This document shows positions 7,040-13,020 of a stretch of DNA of 13,020 nt, piece by piece (the first letter of the stretch is position 1; every line of letters starts with the position of its first letter). The DNA lies in the NCBI GenBank assembly GCA_051650305.1, contig JBOFIT010000131.1, positions 1 to 13,020 of the forward strand, read 5' to 3'. Under the pieces are notes generated by a model that did no database searches, was not told the origin of the DNA, and was given only the letters and a program-made list of their open reading frames with translations. The DNA comes from JBOFDK01 sp051650305 (GTDB lineage Bacteria > Bacillota > Clostridia > Lachnospirales > Cellulosilyticaceae). Position numbers and translations under genes: made by a program.

Positions 7040-7469
7040 TGCAAATCTAGAATTCTTAAACTATATTTATCAAAATGCAGAAATGGGAATCGTAGCCTTA
7101 GAAGATCTCATAAAAGAGTGTGAAGATGGTCAGTTCAAGAAGTTACTTGAGACACAGAAAGATTACTACAAAGATGTGTATGAAGAAGCCAGCTTTCTGA
7201 TAGGTGAAGTTCATGAGATTCCAAAGGATATCCCAAAGATGCAAGAAATCAGCAGTAGCATGATGATTAAAGCAAAAACTATGAAGGATAAGAGTCCTTC
7301 CCATATGGCAGAAATGCTTATACAAGGAAGTACGATGGGGATTATCCAGCTACATCGTAATCTGAATAAGTACACAGAAAATGAAGTGGATAAGCGAACC
7401 ATAGACCTTGCCACCAAACTTCTAACCAATGAAGAAAAGCATATAGAAACATTGAAAAAATACCTTTAA
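7035..7469 (+). CDS. Small ferritin-like/four-helix-bundle protein
   Basis: This is a 144-residue, all-helical soluble protein with no signal peptide. It begins LEFLNYIYQNAEMGIVALEDLI and contains SHMAEMLIQGSTMGI, both characteristic of a widespread clostridial family that I recall only as hypothetical or ferritin-like. Glu16, Glu23 and Glu93, together with a terminal EEKH (133-136), are placed where a di-iron four-helix bundle would put ligands. That is inference, and the ExxH may not be conserved. The ATG at 7035 follows AAAGGAG by 10 bases; the ATG at 7039 is out of frame and stops at once. The gene is bounded by an unusual dyad at its start and a terminator overlapping its last codons. 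It could be read through from the lipoprotein gene 57 bases upstream. Confidence 0.8.
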   Translation: MYANLEFLNYIYQNAEMGIVALEDLIKECEDGQFKKLLETQKDYYKDVYEEASFLIGEVHEIPKDIPKMQEISSSMMIKAKTMKDKSPSHMAEMLIQGSTMGIIQLHRNLNKYTENEVDKRTIDLATKLLTNEEKHIETLKKYL

Positions 7470-7496
7470 GAGAAAGTCTCTTGAAGGTATTTTTTT
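7456..7496 (+). terminator. Rho-independent terminator overlapping the end of the ferritin-like gene
   Basis: Arms 7456-7473 and 7477-7494 pair over 18 positions (one G-T wobble) with a 3-base loop, followed by a T-run to 7496. The left arm contains the last codons and the TAA stop of the gene. It should work on both strands. Confidence 0.92.
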
Positions 7497-7505
7497 GATA
7501 ACTTA

Positions 7506-7533
7506 TTGACAATTTTAAAAAAGATACTATAAT
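7506..7533 (+). promoter_or_regulatory. Consensus sigma-A promoter of the stalk-domain hydrolase gene
   Basis: A perfect TTGACA (7506-7511) and perfect TATAAT (7528-7533) are 16 bases apart, making this the best promoter in the window. The leader to the ATG is about 60 bases. It holds a tandem TCTAAAT repeat (about 7559-7573) and then AGGAGG at 7589-7594. Confidence 0.9.
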
Positions 7534-7601
7534 AAAGTCATACATAATTAGAAAGTTATCTAAATGTCTAAATCGATTGTTTTGATACAGGAGGCAGTTA
7601 T

Positions 7602-9203
7602 ATGAGATTACATACAAAATTAATAGCAACTTTATTACTTGCAGCTACTATGAGTGTGCAAGTGTTTGCAGCACCGTTACAGATGACCTATGAAGGTAAG
7701 ACTGTGGGGATAGAACTTGAGACAAAAGCGATGGAAGGTAAGACTTACATACCACTTCGTAGCCTTTGTGACACGATGAAATTACCATTAGGATGGAATC
7801 CAAAGACAAAAGAAGCAACGGTAAAAGTAAAGGATAAGACAATCCCAGTAGCTACCGATAAACTGACTAAAACAAAAGAGGGCTTTATCGATGAAGGTAG
7901 AACTTTTGTATCTGTGCAATGGGTAGAAAAGTACTTAGGTATGAAATTACAAGGAAGTACTGCTACCAAAGAAGAGAAGGCTGTGCAAGTGGCACAGTAC
8001 TTAGTAGATGGTAAGTACCAAGAGGTTGTGGCGATGATGGATAGTGTGACCAAGACACTTATAGATGAAAATATCCTTAAGCAGTCATGGGAACAAGTAG
8101 GGCAAAGCTTAGGTAAAGTCAAGTCTTGTACCTTTGATAAAGGTGTAGAGGCCAATGGTTTTTATCAAGCAGATGTGAAAGTCATCCGTGAGAAAGCCCA
8201 TATGAAAGTAACCACTGTCTTTAATAGTGCAGGAGAATTAAGTGGTCTTAATATGAGTTTCTATGCAAAAGAAGTAGCAAGACCAGAAGGCGTGGTAGAG
8301 AAAGATATGGTCGTACAGACAGGGAACTATAAACTGCCAGCTACGCTGACTTTACCAAAAGGCGAAGGGGACTTCCCAGTGGTTGTACTTGTACATGGTT
8401 CAGGTCCAAATGATAGAGATGAGACTGTAGGGGGTGTCAAACCTTTCAGAGATATTGCATATGGCTTAGCAGAGCAAGGCATCGCGACGTTACGTTATGA
8501 TAAGCGTACTTATGTACATATGCAAGAAATGATGATGAACCCATCTCTTTTTGATTATGAAGAGGAAGTCATTGAGGATGCACTTTCAGCAGTAGAGCTT
8601 ATGAAGCATACACCACAAATCAATAAAGATCAAATCTTCGTACTAGGCCATAGCCTTGGTGCGATGTCTGTACCGATGATTAGCAGTAAAGACACAGGTG
8701 TAGCAGGGTATGTGATGGTAGCAGGGCCAGCTAGAAACTTAGTAGACGTGGTTCTCGAGCAAGTGGATTACTTGGCTACAGTACAAGGTATGCCTCAAGC
8801 ACAGAAAGAAATGTATGTGCAGATGGTAACACAACAAGCAGAGGCAGTACGTGCACTTACACCCACTAGCACAGCAGCTGAGATGAACTTTATGGGAATT
8901 AATAATAAGGTATGGGGCGACTTGAATGTGTATAATCAAGTGGCTGTAGCTAAGACCATGACTGAGCCACTACTTGTGGTACAGGGTGGCAGAGATTATC
9001 AAGTAACGATGGAAGACTTTAAATTATGGCAGCAAAACCTAAGTGGTATGGCGAATGTGACACTTAAGGACTATGCAGACCTTAACCATATGCTTATAAC
9101 AGGCGAAGGAAAAAGTGTGCCAGATGAGTATTATATGCCAGCAGAAGTATCTAAGACTTTTGTGAAAGACCTTGGCAATTGGGTACAAGGACAAATCAAA
9201 TAA
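7602..9203 (+). CDS. Secreted alpha/beta hydrolase with copper-amine-oxidase-like stalk domain and DUF3887
   Basis: This 533-residue exported protein starts at ATG 7602, 7 bases after AGGAGG. Residues 1-23 are a signal peptide ending VFA. Residues about 25-115 form a copper amine oxidase N-terminal-like stalk domain (KTYIPLRSLCDTM, then RTFVSVQWVEKYLGMKL), often a wall or surface module. Residues about 125-215 resemble DUF3887 (QYLVDGKYQEVVAMMDS onward). The C-terminal alpha/beta hydrolase has the oxyanion region VVVLVHGSGPNDRDE (about 260-274), the nucleophile elbow GHSLG with Ser351, an acid GGRD with Asp465, and His496 in DLNHML. The triad looks complete, so it is probably an active esterase or peptidase. 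The substrate is unknown. It is a single-gene unit with its own promoter and terminator. Confidence 0.93.
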   Translation: MRLHTKLIATLLLAATMSVQVFAAPLQMTYEGKTVGIELETKAMEGKTYIPLRSLCDTMKLPLGWNPKTKEATVKVKDKTIPVATDKLTKTKEGFIDEGRTFVSVQWVEKYLGMKLQGSTATKEEKAVQVAQYLVDGKYQEVVAMMDSVTKTLIDENILKQSWEQVGQSLGKVKSCTFDKGVEANGFYQADVKVIREKAHMKVTTVFNSAGELSGLNMSFYAKEVARPEGVVEKDMVVQTGNYKLPATLTLPKGEGDFPVVVLVHGSGPNDRDETVGGVKPFRDIAYGLAEQGIATLRYDKRTYVHMQEMMMNPSLFDYEEEVIEDALSAVELMKHTPQINKDQIFVLGHSLGAMSVPMISSKDTGVAGYVMVAGPARNLVDVVLEQVDYLATVQGMPQAQKEMYVQMVTQQAEAVRALTPTSTAAEMNFMGINNKVWGDLNVYNQVAVAKTMTEPLLVVQGGRDYQVTMEDFKLWQQNLSGMANVTLKDYADLNHMLITGEGKSVPDEYYMPAEVSKTFVKDLGNWVQGQIK

Positions 9204-9217
9204 AATAACGTTGAGTG

Positions 9218-9262
9218 AAAGGGCTGTTGCACAGGAAAAGGTGTAATGGCTCTTTTGTTTTA
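9218..9262 (+). terminator. Rho-independent terminator after the hydrolase gene
   Basis: Arms 9218-9232 and 9241-9255 pair over 15 positions with several G-T wobbles around an 8-base loop, followed by a T-rich tail (TCTTTTGTTTT). It begins 15 bases after the hydrolase stop codon. Confidence 0.8.
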
Positions 9263-9275
9263 AGTAGGCCTACTT
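9262..9275. repeat. Perfect 14-bp palindrome upstream of the WG-repeat gene
   Basis: AAGTAGGCCTACTT is identical on both strands. It lies immediately after the terminator tail and about 25 bases before a weak -10-like GATAAT (9299-9304). Its place in the promoter region suggests a binding site for a dimeric regulator; no protein is identified. Confidence 0.6.
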
Positions 9276-9344
9276 CAAACAAAGTGTATAGGTTGGTAGA
9301 TAATGGGTATATTAAAAAGTGATATTTTAGAAGTAGGTGATAGG

Positions 9345-11129
9345 ATGAGACGTAGAATAAGGATTTTACTAAGTATAGTCATGGTAGTACTGATAGGGTT
9401 ACCTGTGATGGGGAAGGAGTTTGGGCAGTTATACCCAGCTCTTTTAAGAACTACACAGGGGAATTTTTATGGTTATATTGATGCATCGGGTAAATGGGTG
9501 GCAGAACCGGTGTATACGTATGCCACGGACTTCTCAGAAGGCTATGGCATCGTGGAGAAGGATGGCAAGTATGGGATTTTAGATACCAAAGGCAAAGAGG
9601 TGCTGGCACCTACCTATGGGAGCATCTCACCTTTCAAGGAGGGGCGTGCCGTCTTTGTAGAGGGAGATAAGATGGGTGTCTTAGATACCAAAGGAAGGCC
9701 TATCTCTGACAAGCGTTATAGCTTTATCCAAGACTATGCAGAAGGCATGGCTGTGGTGGGAAAATATGAGGATGGGAAGAGTCTGTATGGCTATATGGAT
9801 TTAAATGGCAATGAAGTGATTCCGATACAGTACGAAGAAGCCAGTGATTTCCAAGACGGCAAGGCTTTGGTGAAGCTATCAGACAGCACATACGGTCTTA
9901 TCGATAAGAGAGGGGAAGTCCAGCAAGTACTTGCCTATGACCGCCTTTATGGAAGAAGTGAAGGACGGATCATTTATCAAGATAAAGACACTGGTAAAGT
10001 AGGGTATATAGATGAAAGTGGGCAGGTAGTCATACCAGCAGCCTATCAAAATGCAGATTCTTTTCAAAGTGGCTTAGCAGTGGTAGGCACATCACCTTAT
10101 TTCTGGGGAGAAGAAGGGGTGATAGGACTAGATGGTGAAAGCATCTATCCTACAATCTACAACAATGTACTGAATCTAGGCGAAGGTCGTGTGGCACTGG
10201 GGCAGGCATTAGATGCGAAGGAACCTTTAAAGGGGAGTCTCTATGCATTAGCAGATGAAGGGGGGCAGGCACTTACAGACTTTATCTACTATGGCATAGC
10301 ACCGTACCACGAAGGGCAAAGCTCAGCTTACGACGAGGCCAATGTCTATATGATTGATAAAGAAGGCAATAAAATGCGAAACTTCCCGGATATACCTGGT
10401 GCAGGTACGTTGACAAAAGACGGCACGATCATTAGAGCGGATGTAGATTACTATACTTTTTATCTAGGATCAAAAGGAGACATTATTTATGCACCAAACA
10501 CCATCATTCCGCTAGACGAAGCAGTACAAGTGTGGAATGAAGGATACAGACCTAATGTGAATTATCTGGTGTACTATCCAAGGCTAGTAGGGCTTAGTGA
10601 TCTAAGTGTACAACAAAAGATGAATGAGCATTTCATGAGAGAAATGATGCATGAAGATGTGACAGCCAAGGAAGTGCTAGAGTACACCTATTATAGTAAT
10701 TACACCATTCCTTTTTACAAAGATCAGCTCTTGGTGGTAGATAGCATAAGCTCCACTTATTACTTCGGAGCAGCCCATCCACAGCCAGCACGAAAGACGA
10801 TGGTAGGAAATCTAGGGACGGGCGAGTTTTATCAATTACAAGACCTCTTTATGAAAGAAAGTGAGTGGCAAAGGATACTAACGGAAATTATCAATCAGAT
10901 GGCAAAAGAAGAGCCCATAGCCAGCCAACTCTACAATCCCACAGAGAAAGTAGTACTAGAAGATGAACAAGGATTCTATGTGGATGAAGACAATCTCTAC
11001 ATTTACTATCCACCTTACGACATAGGCCCCTATGCTTCGGGGTATATCACCTTTAAGGTGCCATTCAGTGAACTGATGGAGGTTATAGATACGGAAGGAA
11101 GCTTTTGGAAGGCATTTCATACACCATGA
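9345..11129 (+). CDS. Exported WG-repeat protein with C-terminal DUF3298 domain
   Basis: ATG 9345 (AGGTG 5 bases upstream) gives 594 residues that begin directly with a signal peptide or anchor, RRRIRILLSIVMVVLIGLPVMG. The in-frame ATG at 9303 would add 14 polar residues before it and has a poor ribosome site, so it is less likely. Residues about 35-360 contain eight or so WG-type repeats of about 35 residues (YGYID.SGK...P.Y....F.EG.A.V.), for example those starting YGYIDASGK, YGILDTKGK, MGVLDTKGR, YGYMDLNGN and VGYIDESGQ. These likely form a beta-propeller-like array for binding. The tail (about 395-585) matches DUF3298, with YFGAAHPQPARK and IYYPPYDIGPYASG. That domain occurs in cell-envelope proteins such as RsiV and PdaC. 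It should act outside the membrane. The ligand is unknown. A terminator follows closely. Confidence 0.9.
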   Translation: MRRRIRILLSIVMVVLIGLPVMGKEFGQLYPALLRTTQGNFYGYIDASGKWVAEPVYTYATDFSEGYGIVEKDGKYGILDTKGKEVLAPTYGSISPFKEGRAVFVEGDKMGVLDTKGRPISDKRYSFIQDYAEGMAVVGKYEDGKSLYGYMDLNGNEVIPIQYEEASDFQDGKALVKLSDSTYGLIDKRGEVQQVLAYDRLYGRSEGRIIYQDKDTGKVGYIDESGQVVIPAAYQNADSFQSGLAVVGTSPYFWGEEGVIGLDGESIYPTIYNNVLNLGEGRVALGQALDAKEPLKGSLYALADEGGQALTDFIYYGIAPYHEGQSSAYDEANVYMIDKEGNKMRNFPDIPGAGTLTKDGTIIRADVDYYTFYLGSKGDIIYAPNTIIPLDEAVQVWNEGYRPNVNYLVYYPRLVGLSDLSVQQKMNEHFMREMMHEDVTAKEVLEYTYYSNYTIPFYKDQLLVVDSISSTYYFGAAHPQPARKTMVGNLGTGEFYQLQDLFMKESEWQRILTEIINQMAKEEPIASQLYNPTEKVVLEDEQGFYVDEDNLYIYYPPYDIGPYASGYITFKVPFSELMEVIDTEGSFWKAFHTP

Positions 11130-11132
11130 GAT

Positions 11133-11163
11133 AAAGGGACTAGGGAAACTTAGTCTCTTTTTT
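11133..11163 (+). terminator. Rho-independent terminator after the WG-repeat gene
   Basis: Arms 11133-11142 and 11151-11160 pair over 10 positions (one G-T) around an 8-base loop, followed by a run of T to 11163. It starts 4 bases after the stop codon. Confidence 0.88.
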
Positions 11164-11173
11164 GAAATGGAAA

Positions 11174-11201
11174 TTGAAACATTCAGAAAATATGGTAAAA
11201 T
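11174..11201 (+). promoter_or_regulatory. Promoter for the membrane protein at 11224
   Basis: TTGAAA (11174-11179) and TAAAAT (11196-11201) are 16 bases apart. The -10 is preceded by TGG, an extended -10. It lies between the upstream terminator and the start codon at 11224. Confidence 0.65.
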
Positions 11202-11223
11202 ACTAAAATAGGGGGGATGACCG

Positions 11224-11877
11224 ATGTGGGGAGAAAAAAACAATCGAAGAGCATTCAAAAAAGAAATGAAAGCTTATAAGAAAAGATTAGAAGAGCGGGC
11301 TGAAAAAGGCGTACTAACGATGAATGAAAAAGAAGAGTATCAACGTCTGTGCTATAGCCGCCAAAGAAAACGTATGGCATTTGAAGATAGGGCAGCAGAT
11401 GTAATCAAAGGTTTTGCGATTCTGATGTTCTTAGGTCTGATGAGCTTTACGCGAGGTTTGTGGGGAACAGAGATGGAAGTAGAAGCCTATGTTCCAATAG
11501 AAGACAGTGAGTGGGCATCAGCAAGCCCTAATGACGAGAAAAGTGTGAAGCTAGAGATCGGCAGAATCAATAAAATCTTTGAAGAACGCATGGCATTACA
11601 GCGGACATTGGTACAGCATTATACAGAAAAGGGGACTTTGCCAGAGGATTATGAAGCACAAATACAAAGCATCCTAGCAGCATCACCTTACAGCGAATTA
11701 GGTGAACTTATAGGCATGCAGGAAGAATATAAGGCATTACAGAGAGAGTACTGGGGACATATCGGTCAGGCGGAATTGATAGACCAAGCCTATATAACAA
11801 AGCAAGAAGAAGCAATGAAAACGCTCGTAGAAGCCTACAATACAAAAAGTATGGAATGGTTACTATTAGGGGATTAA
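11224..11877 (+). CDS. Single-pass membrane protein with helical domains, unknown function
   Basis: I do not recognise this 217-residue protein. The N-terminal 57 residues are very basic and helical (KKEMKAYKKRLEERAEKGV, then SRQRKRMAFEDRA), with heptad-like spacing that suggests a coiled coil or nucleic-acid or ribosome contact. One membrane segment follows at about 59-80 (VIKGFAILMFLGLMSFTRGLW). The remaining 135 residues are acidic and helical (KLEIGRINKIFEERMALQR, MQEEYKALQREYWG). By the positive-inside rule, the basic part faces the cytoplasm and the acidic part faces outside. The ATG at 11224 follows GGGGGG by 7 bases. It has its own promoter and lies 80 bases before smpB. No terminator separates them, so some read-through into smpB is possible. 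Confidence 0.75.
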   Translation: MWGEKNNRRAFKKEMKAYKKRLEERAEKGVLTMNEKEEYQRLCYSRQRKRMAFEDRAADVIKGFAILMFLGLMSFTRGLWGTEMEVEAYVPIEDSEWASASPNDEKSVKLEIGRINKIFEERMALQRTLVQHYTEKGTLPEDYEAQIQSILAASPYSELGELIGMQEEYKALQREYWGHIGQAELIDQAYITKQEEAMKTLVEAYNTKSMEWLLLGD

Positions 11878-11895
11878 GGAAATCGAAGATAACAC

Positions 11896-11923
11896 TTGAA
11901 AAATAGAGCATTTATGTTATAAT
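11896..11923 (+). promoter_or_regulatory. Strong extended -10 promoter of smpB-ssrA, centred on a dyad
   Basis: TTGAAA (11896-11901) and consensus TATAAT (11918-11923) are 16 bases apart, with TGT before the -10. The -10 lies inside a perfect inverted repeat, TATGTTAT-A-ATAACATA (11913-11929). No good separate promoter is seen in the 41-base gap before ssrA, so it probably drives both genes. Confidence 0.8.
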
Positions 11924-11957
11924 AACATATGCACTATAGCTGGAAGGAGAAAGTAGT

Positions 11958-12431
11958 ATGGCAAAGGATAAGAATGCATACAAGCTCATTGCACAAAATA
12001 AAAAAGCATACCATGACTACTTTATCGAAGAAACCTTCGAGACAGGCATTGTCCTAGTAGGCACAGAAGTAAAGTCTATTCGTGGGGGCAGTGGCTCAAT
12101 CAAAGAAAGTTTTGTTCGTATAAAGGATGGAGAAGCATTTATTTATAACATGCATATCAACCCATACGATAAAGGGAATATCTTCAACAAAGAGCCCCTT
12201 CGTACACGTAAACTCCTCCTTCACAAACGAGAGATCAACAAGCTAGTCGGTGAGATCTCCACAAAAGGTATGACCATAGTGCCTTTGAAAGTATATATCA
12301 AAGGAAGCTTGGTTAAGCTAGAGATTGGCCTTGCAAGAGGTAAGAAACTTCACGACAAGCGCCACGACATTGCGAAGAAGGACGCTCAGCGCAACATGAT
12401 GCGCGAGATCAAGAACCGCAACAACCAATAG
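11958..12431 (+). CDS. smpB: SsrA-binding protein SmpB
   Basis: SmpB binds tmRNA and fills the ribosomal A site and mRNA channel during trans-translation, the rescue of ribosomes stalled on broken messages. The 157 residues match the usual length (about 150-160) and carry the family's landmarks. HDYFIEETFETGIVLVGTEVKSIR (about 19-42) is the OB-fold start that contacts the tRNA-like domain. Other landmarks are AFIYNMHINPYDKGN, the RTRKLLLHKREI segment, and PLKVYIKGSLVKLEIGLARGKK. The basic tail KLHDKRHDIAKKDAQR (onward to the end) is disordered in solution and becomes helical in the mRNA channel. The ATG at 11958 follows AAGGAG. The gene lies 41 bases before ssrA, a common pairing, and shares its promoter. 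Confidence 0.98.
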   Translation: MAKDKNAYKLIAQNKKAYHDYFIEETFETGIVLVGTEVKSIRGGSGSIKESFVRIKDGEAFIYNMHINPYDKGNIFNKEPLRTRKLLLHKREINKLVGEISTKGMTIVPLKVYIKGSLVKLEIGLARGKKLHDKRHDIAKKDAQRNMMREIKNRNNQ

Positions 12432-12472
12432 CACCAAGACCACACACCAGATATGTACCCTTTATCTAATAA

Positions 12473-12817
12473 GGGGGTGCACTGGCTTCGACGGGGGTCA
12501 CATACGTTGGGGCAGCCATCCGTAGACTGCTGGAACTACGTTAAAAGCTGGCACTTAAATTTAAACGCAGAAAATAATTTTGCATTAGCAGCGTAAGCTG
12601 CTAGTCTCCTCTAGCTAACCCGCAGGCTAGAACGAGGCTCCGACTTAGCGGGGAACGTCTAGGGCTAAGCTTTGCCCCCTAGTTGTACCTATGAAGCTAC
12701 TGAAATCTAAAGCCTGTCATTAGGCGGTAGACAGAGGGAATGTCAAAATAATGAATATGATGGTAGAGACCACGGCGTATGGGCTTTCGGACAGGGGTTC
12801 GATTCCCCTCACCTCCA
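12473..12817 (+). ncRNA. ssrA: Transfer-messenger RNA (tmRNA)
   Basis: This is a one-piece tmRNA of about 345 bases. The tRNA-like ends are clear. GGGGGTG (12473-12479) pairs with CACCTCC (12810-12816), with one G-U. Conserved CTGGCTTCGACGGGG follows the 5' strand, and the T arm AGGGG-TTCGATT-CCCCT lies at 12793-12809. Position 12817 is the discriminator A, and the next bases are TTA, so the 3' CCA is not encoded and must be added. The message part begins at GCA 12567 and reads Ala-Glu-Asn-Asn-Phe-Ala-Leu-Ala-Ala, then TAA at 12594-12596, giving the degradation tag (A)AENNFALAA. GC-rich paired segments between 12600 and 12760 fit the usual pseudoknots. It works with SmpB just upstream. Confidence 0.97.
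12567..12596 (+). other. tmRNA tag-peptide reading frame
   Basis: Nine codons from the resume codon GCA encode AENNFALAA followed by TAA. The terminal ALAA is the signal recognised by ClpXP-type proteases. With the alanine carried by charged tmRNA, the tag added to stalled proteins is ten residues. Confidence 0.9.
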
Positions 12818-12823
12818 TTAACT

Positions 12824-12874
12824 AAATCCTCAATTTCTGATAATTTGGTCAGAGATTGGGGATTTTGGAGTTTT
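12824..12874 (+). terminator. Rho-independent terminator of ssrA
   Basis: Arms 12824-12840 and 12849-12865 pair over 17 positions (two G-T) around an 8-base loop, followed by a T-rich but interrupted tail (TTTTGGAGTTTTT). It begins 7 bases after the tmRNA 3' end. Confidence 0.88.
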
Positions 12875-12921
12875 TACGGAAAATTACTTATATTGGAAAA
12901 ACTAGAAATAAATTGACTAAT

Positions 12922-12954
12922 CCTTGTACAGCAGAGTGAATATAATGTACGAGG
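12922..12954. repeat. Imperfect inverted repeat flanking a TATAAT box
   Basis: CCTTGTAC (12922-12929) and GTACGAGG (12947-12954) are inverted copies with one wobble, 17 bases apart. The spacer ends in TATAAT (12941-12946). A TTGACT at 12913-12918 is 22 bases from the TATAAT, too far for a normal promoter. It could be an operator or a weak regulated promoter for a gene beyond the window. Confidence 0.4.
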
Positions 12955-12963
12955 ACTTTTGAC

Positions 12964-13017
12964 GTGAAAAATAGTAAAATTGAATTAATTAATGGAAGTC
13001 AAATAATTTTGAGGTAG
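12964..13017 (+). CDS. Possible 17-codon ORF or gene remnant at the window end
   Basis: GTG 12964 opens a frame of 17 codons (MKNSKIELINGSQIILR) closed by TAG at 13015-13017. A GAGG lies 9 bases upstream. The string is too short to classify. The ELINGSQI pattern is loosely like a strand found in phage terminase ATPases, but this could be chance. It is listed only because the 3' flank of ssrA is otherwise featureless. Confidence 0.15.
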   Translation: MKNSKIELINGSQIILR

Positions 13018-13020
13018 GGA

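Noticed and set aside
9303..9344. Upstream ATG 9303 as start of the WG-repeat protein
   Set aside because: It adds 14 polar residues before an otherwise ideal signal peptide, has a poor ribosome site, and overlaps a -10-like GATAAT; ATG 9345 is preferred.
12452..12468. Separate promoter for ssrA in the smpB-ssrA gap (TATGTA or TATCTA as -10)
   Set aside because: No -35-like sequence lies at the right distance; the strong smpB promoter suffices.

Overview
The window reads as chromosomal DNA of a low-GC, Gram-positive anaerobe, most likely class Clostridia (Lachnospiraceae/Cellulosilyticaceae-like; this is inference). The grounds are purine-rich Shine-Dalgarno sites (AAGGAG, AGGAGG), sigma-A type promoters often with a TGn extended -10, many rho-independent terminators, and typical clostridial families: an EFR1-type flavodoxin-ferredoxin, a WG-repeat/DUF3298 exported protein, a stalk-domain hydrolase and a small ferritin-like bundle protein. 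No insertion sequence, CRISPR array, rRNA or tRNA was seen. There is one tmRNA gene.

Layout. The left edge (844 down to 1, minus strand) holds an incomplete GNAT acetyltransferase fused to a polytopic membrane domain. A divergent promoter region (845-1040) separates it from everything else, which is on the plus strand. Next come a pyridoxal/pyridoxamine kinase overlapping a small uncharacterised gene (1041-2287), mutY (2343-3359), a long hairpin terminator, a MATE efflux transporter (3527-4879), and an EFR1 flavodoxin-ferredoxin followed closely by a lipoprotein (4987-6977). After these lie a ferritin-like protein whose start codon is inside a large dyad (7035-7469), a secreted stalk-domain/DUF3887/alpha-beta hydrolase protein with a near-perfect promoter (7602-9203), an exported WG-repeat protein with a DUF3298 tail (9345-11129), and a single-pass membrane protein of unknown function (11224-11877). 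The last genes are smpB (11958-12431) and ssrA (12473-12817), with a terminator behind ssrA. The final 150 bases show only a weak promoter-like -10, an imperfect inverted repeat and a 17-codon ORF.

How the genes work together. SmpB and tmRNA form the trans-translation pair that rescues stalled ribosomes, and they appear to share one strong promoter. The kinase (vitamin B6 salvage) is probably co-transcribed with the small gene it overlaps. MutY protects against 8-oxoguanine mutations. The central block from the lipoprotein to the membrane protein at 11224 is rich in envelope or exported proteins of poorly known role, mostly in single-gene units, each with its own promoter and/or terminator.

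The most interesting leads are these: (i) the membrane half of the GNAT fusion resembles a site-2 protease (M50) fold in which the HExxH position reads SKLGS; (ii) a 15-of-16-pair dyad places a Shine-Dalgarno in its loop and the start codon in its arm, upstream of the ferritin-like gene; (iii) an attenuator-like leader precedes the MATE gene; (iv) dyads sit on the smpB promoter and just upstream of the WG-repeat gene. No complete novel system is evident.
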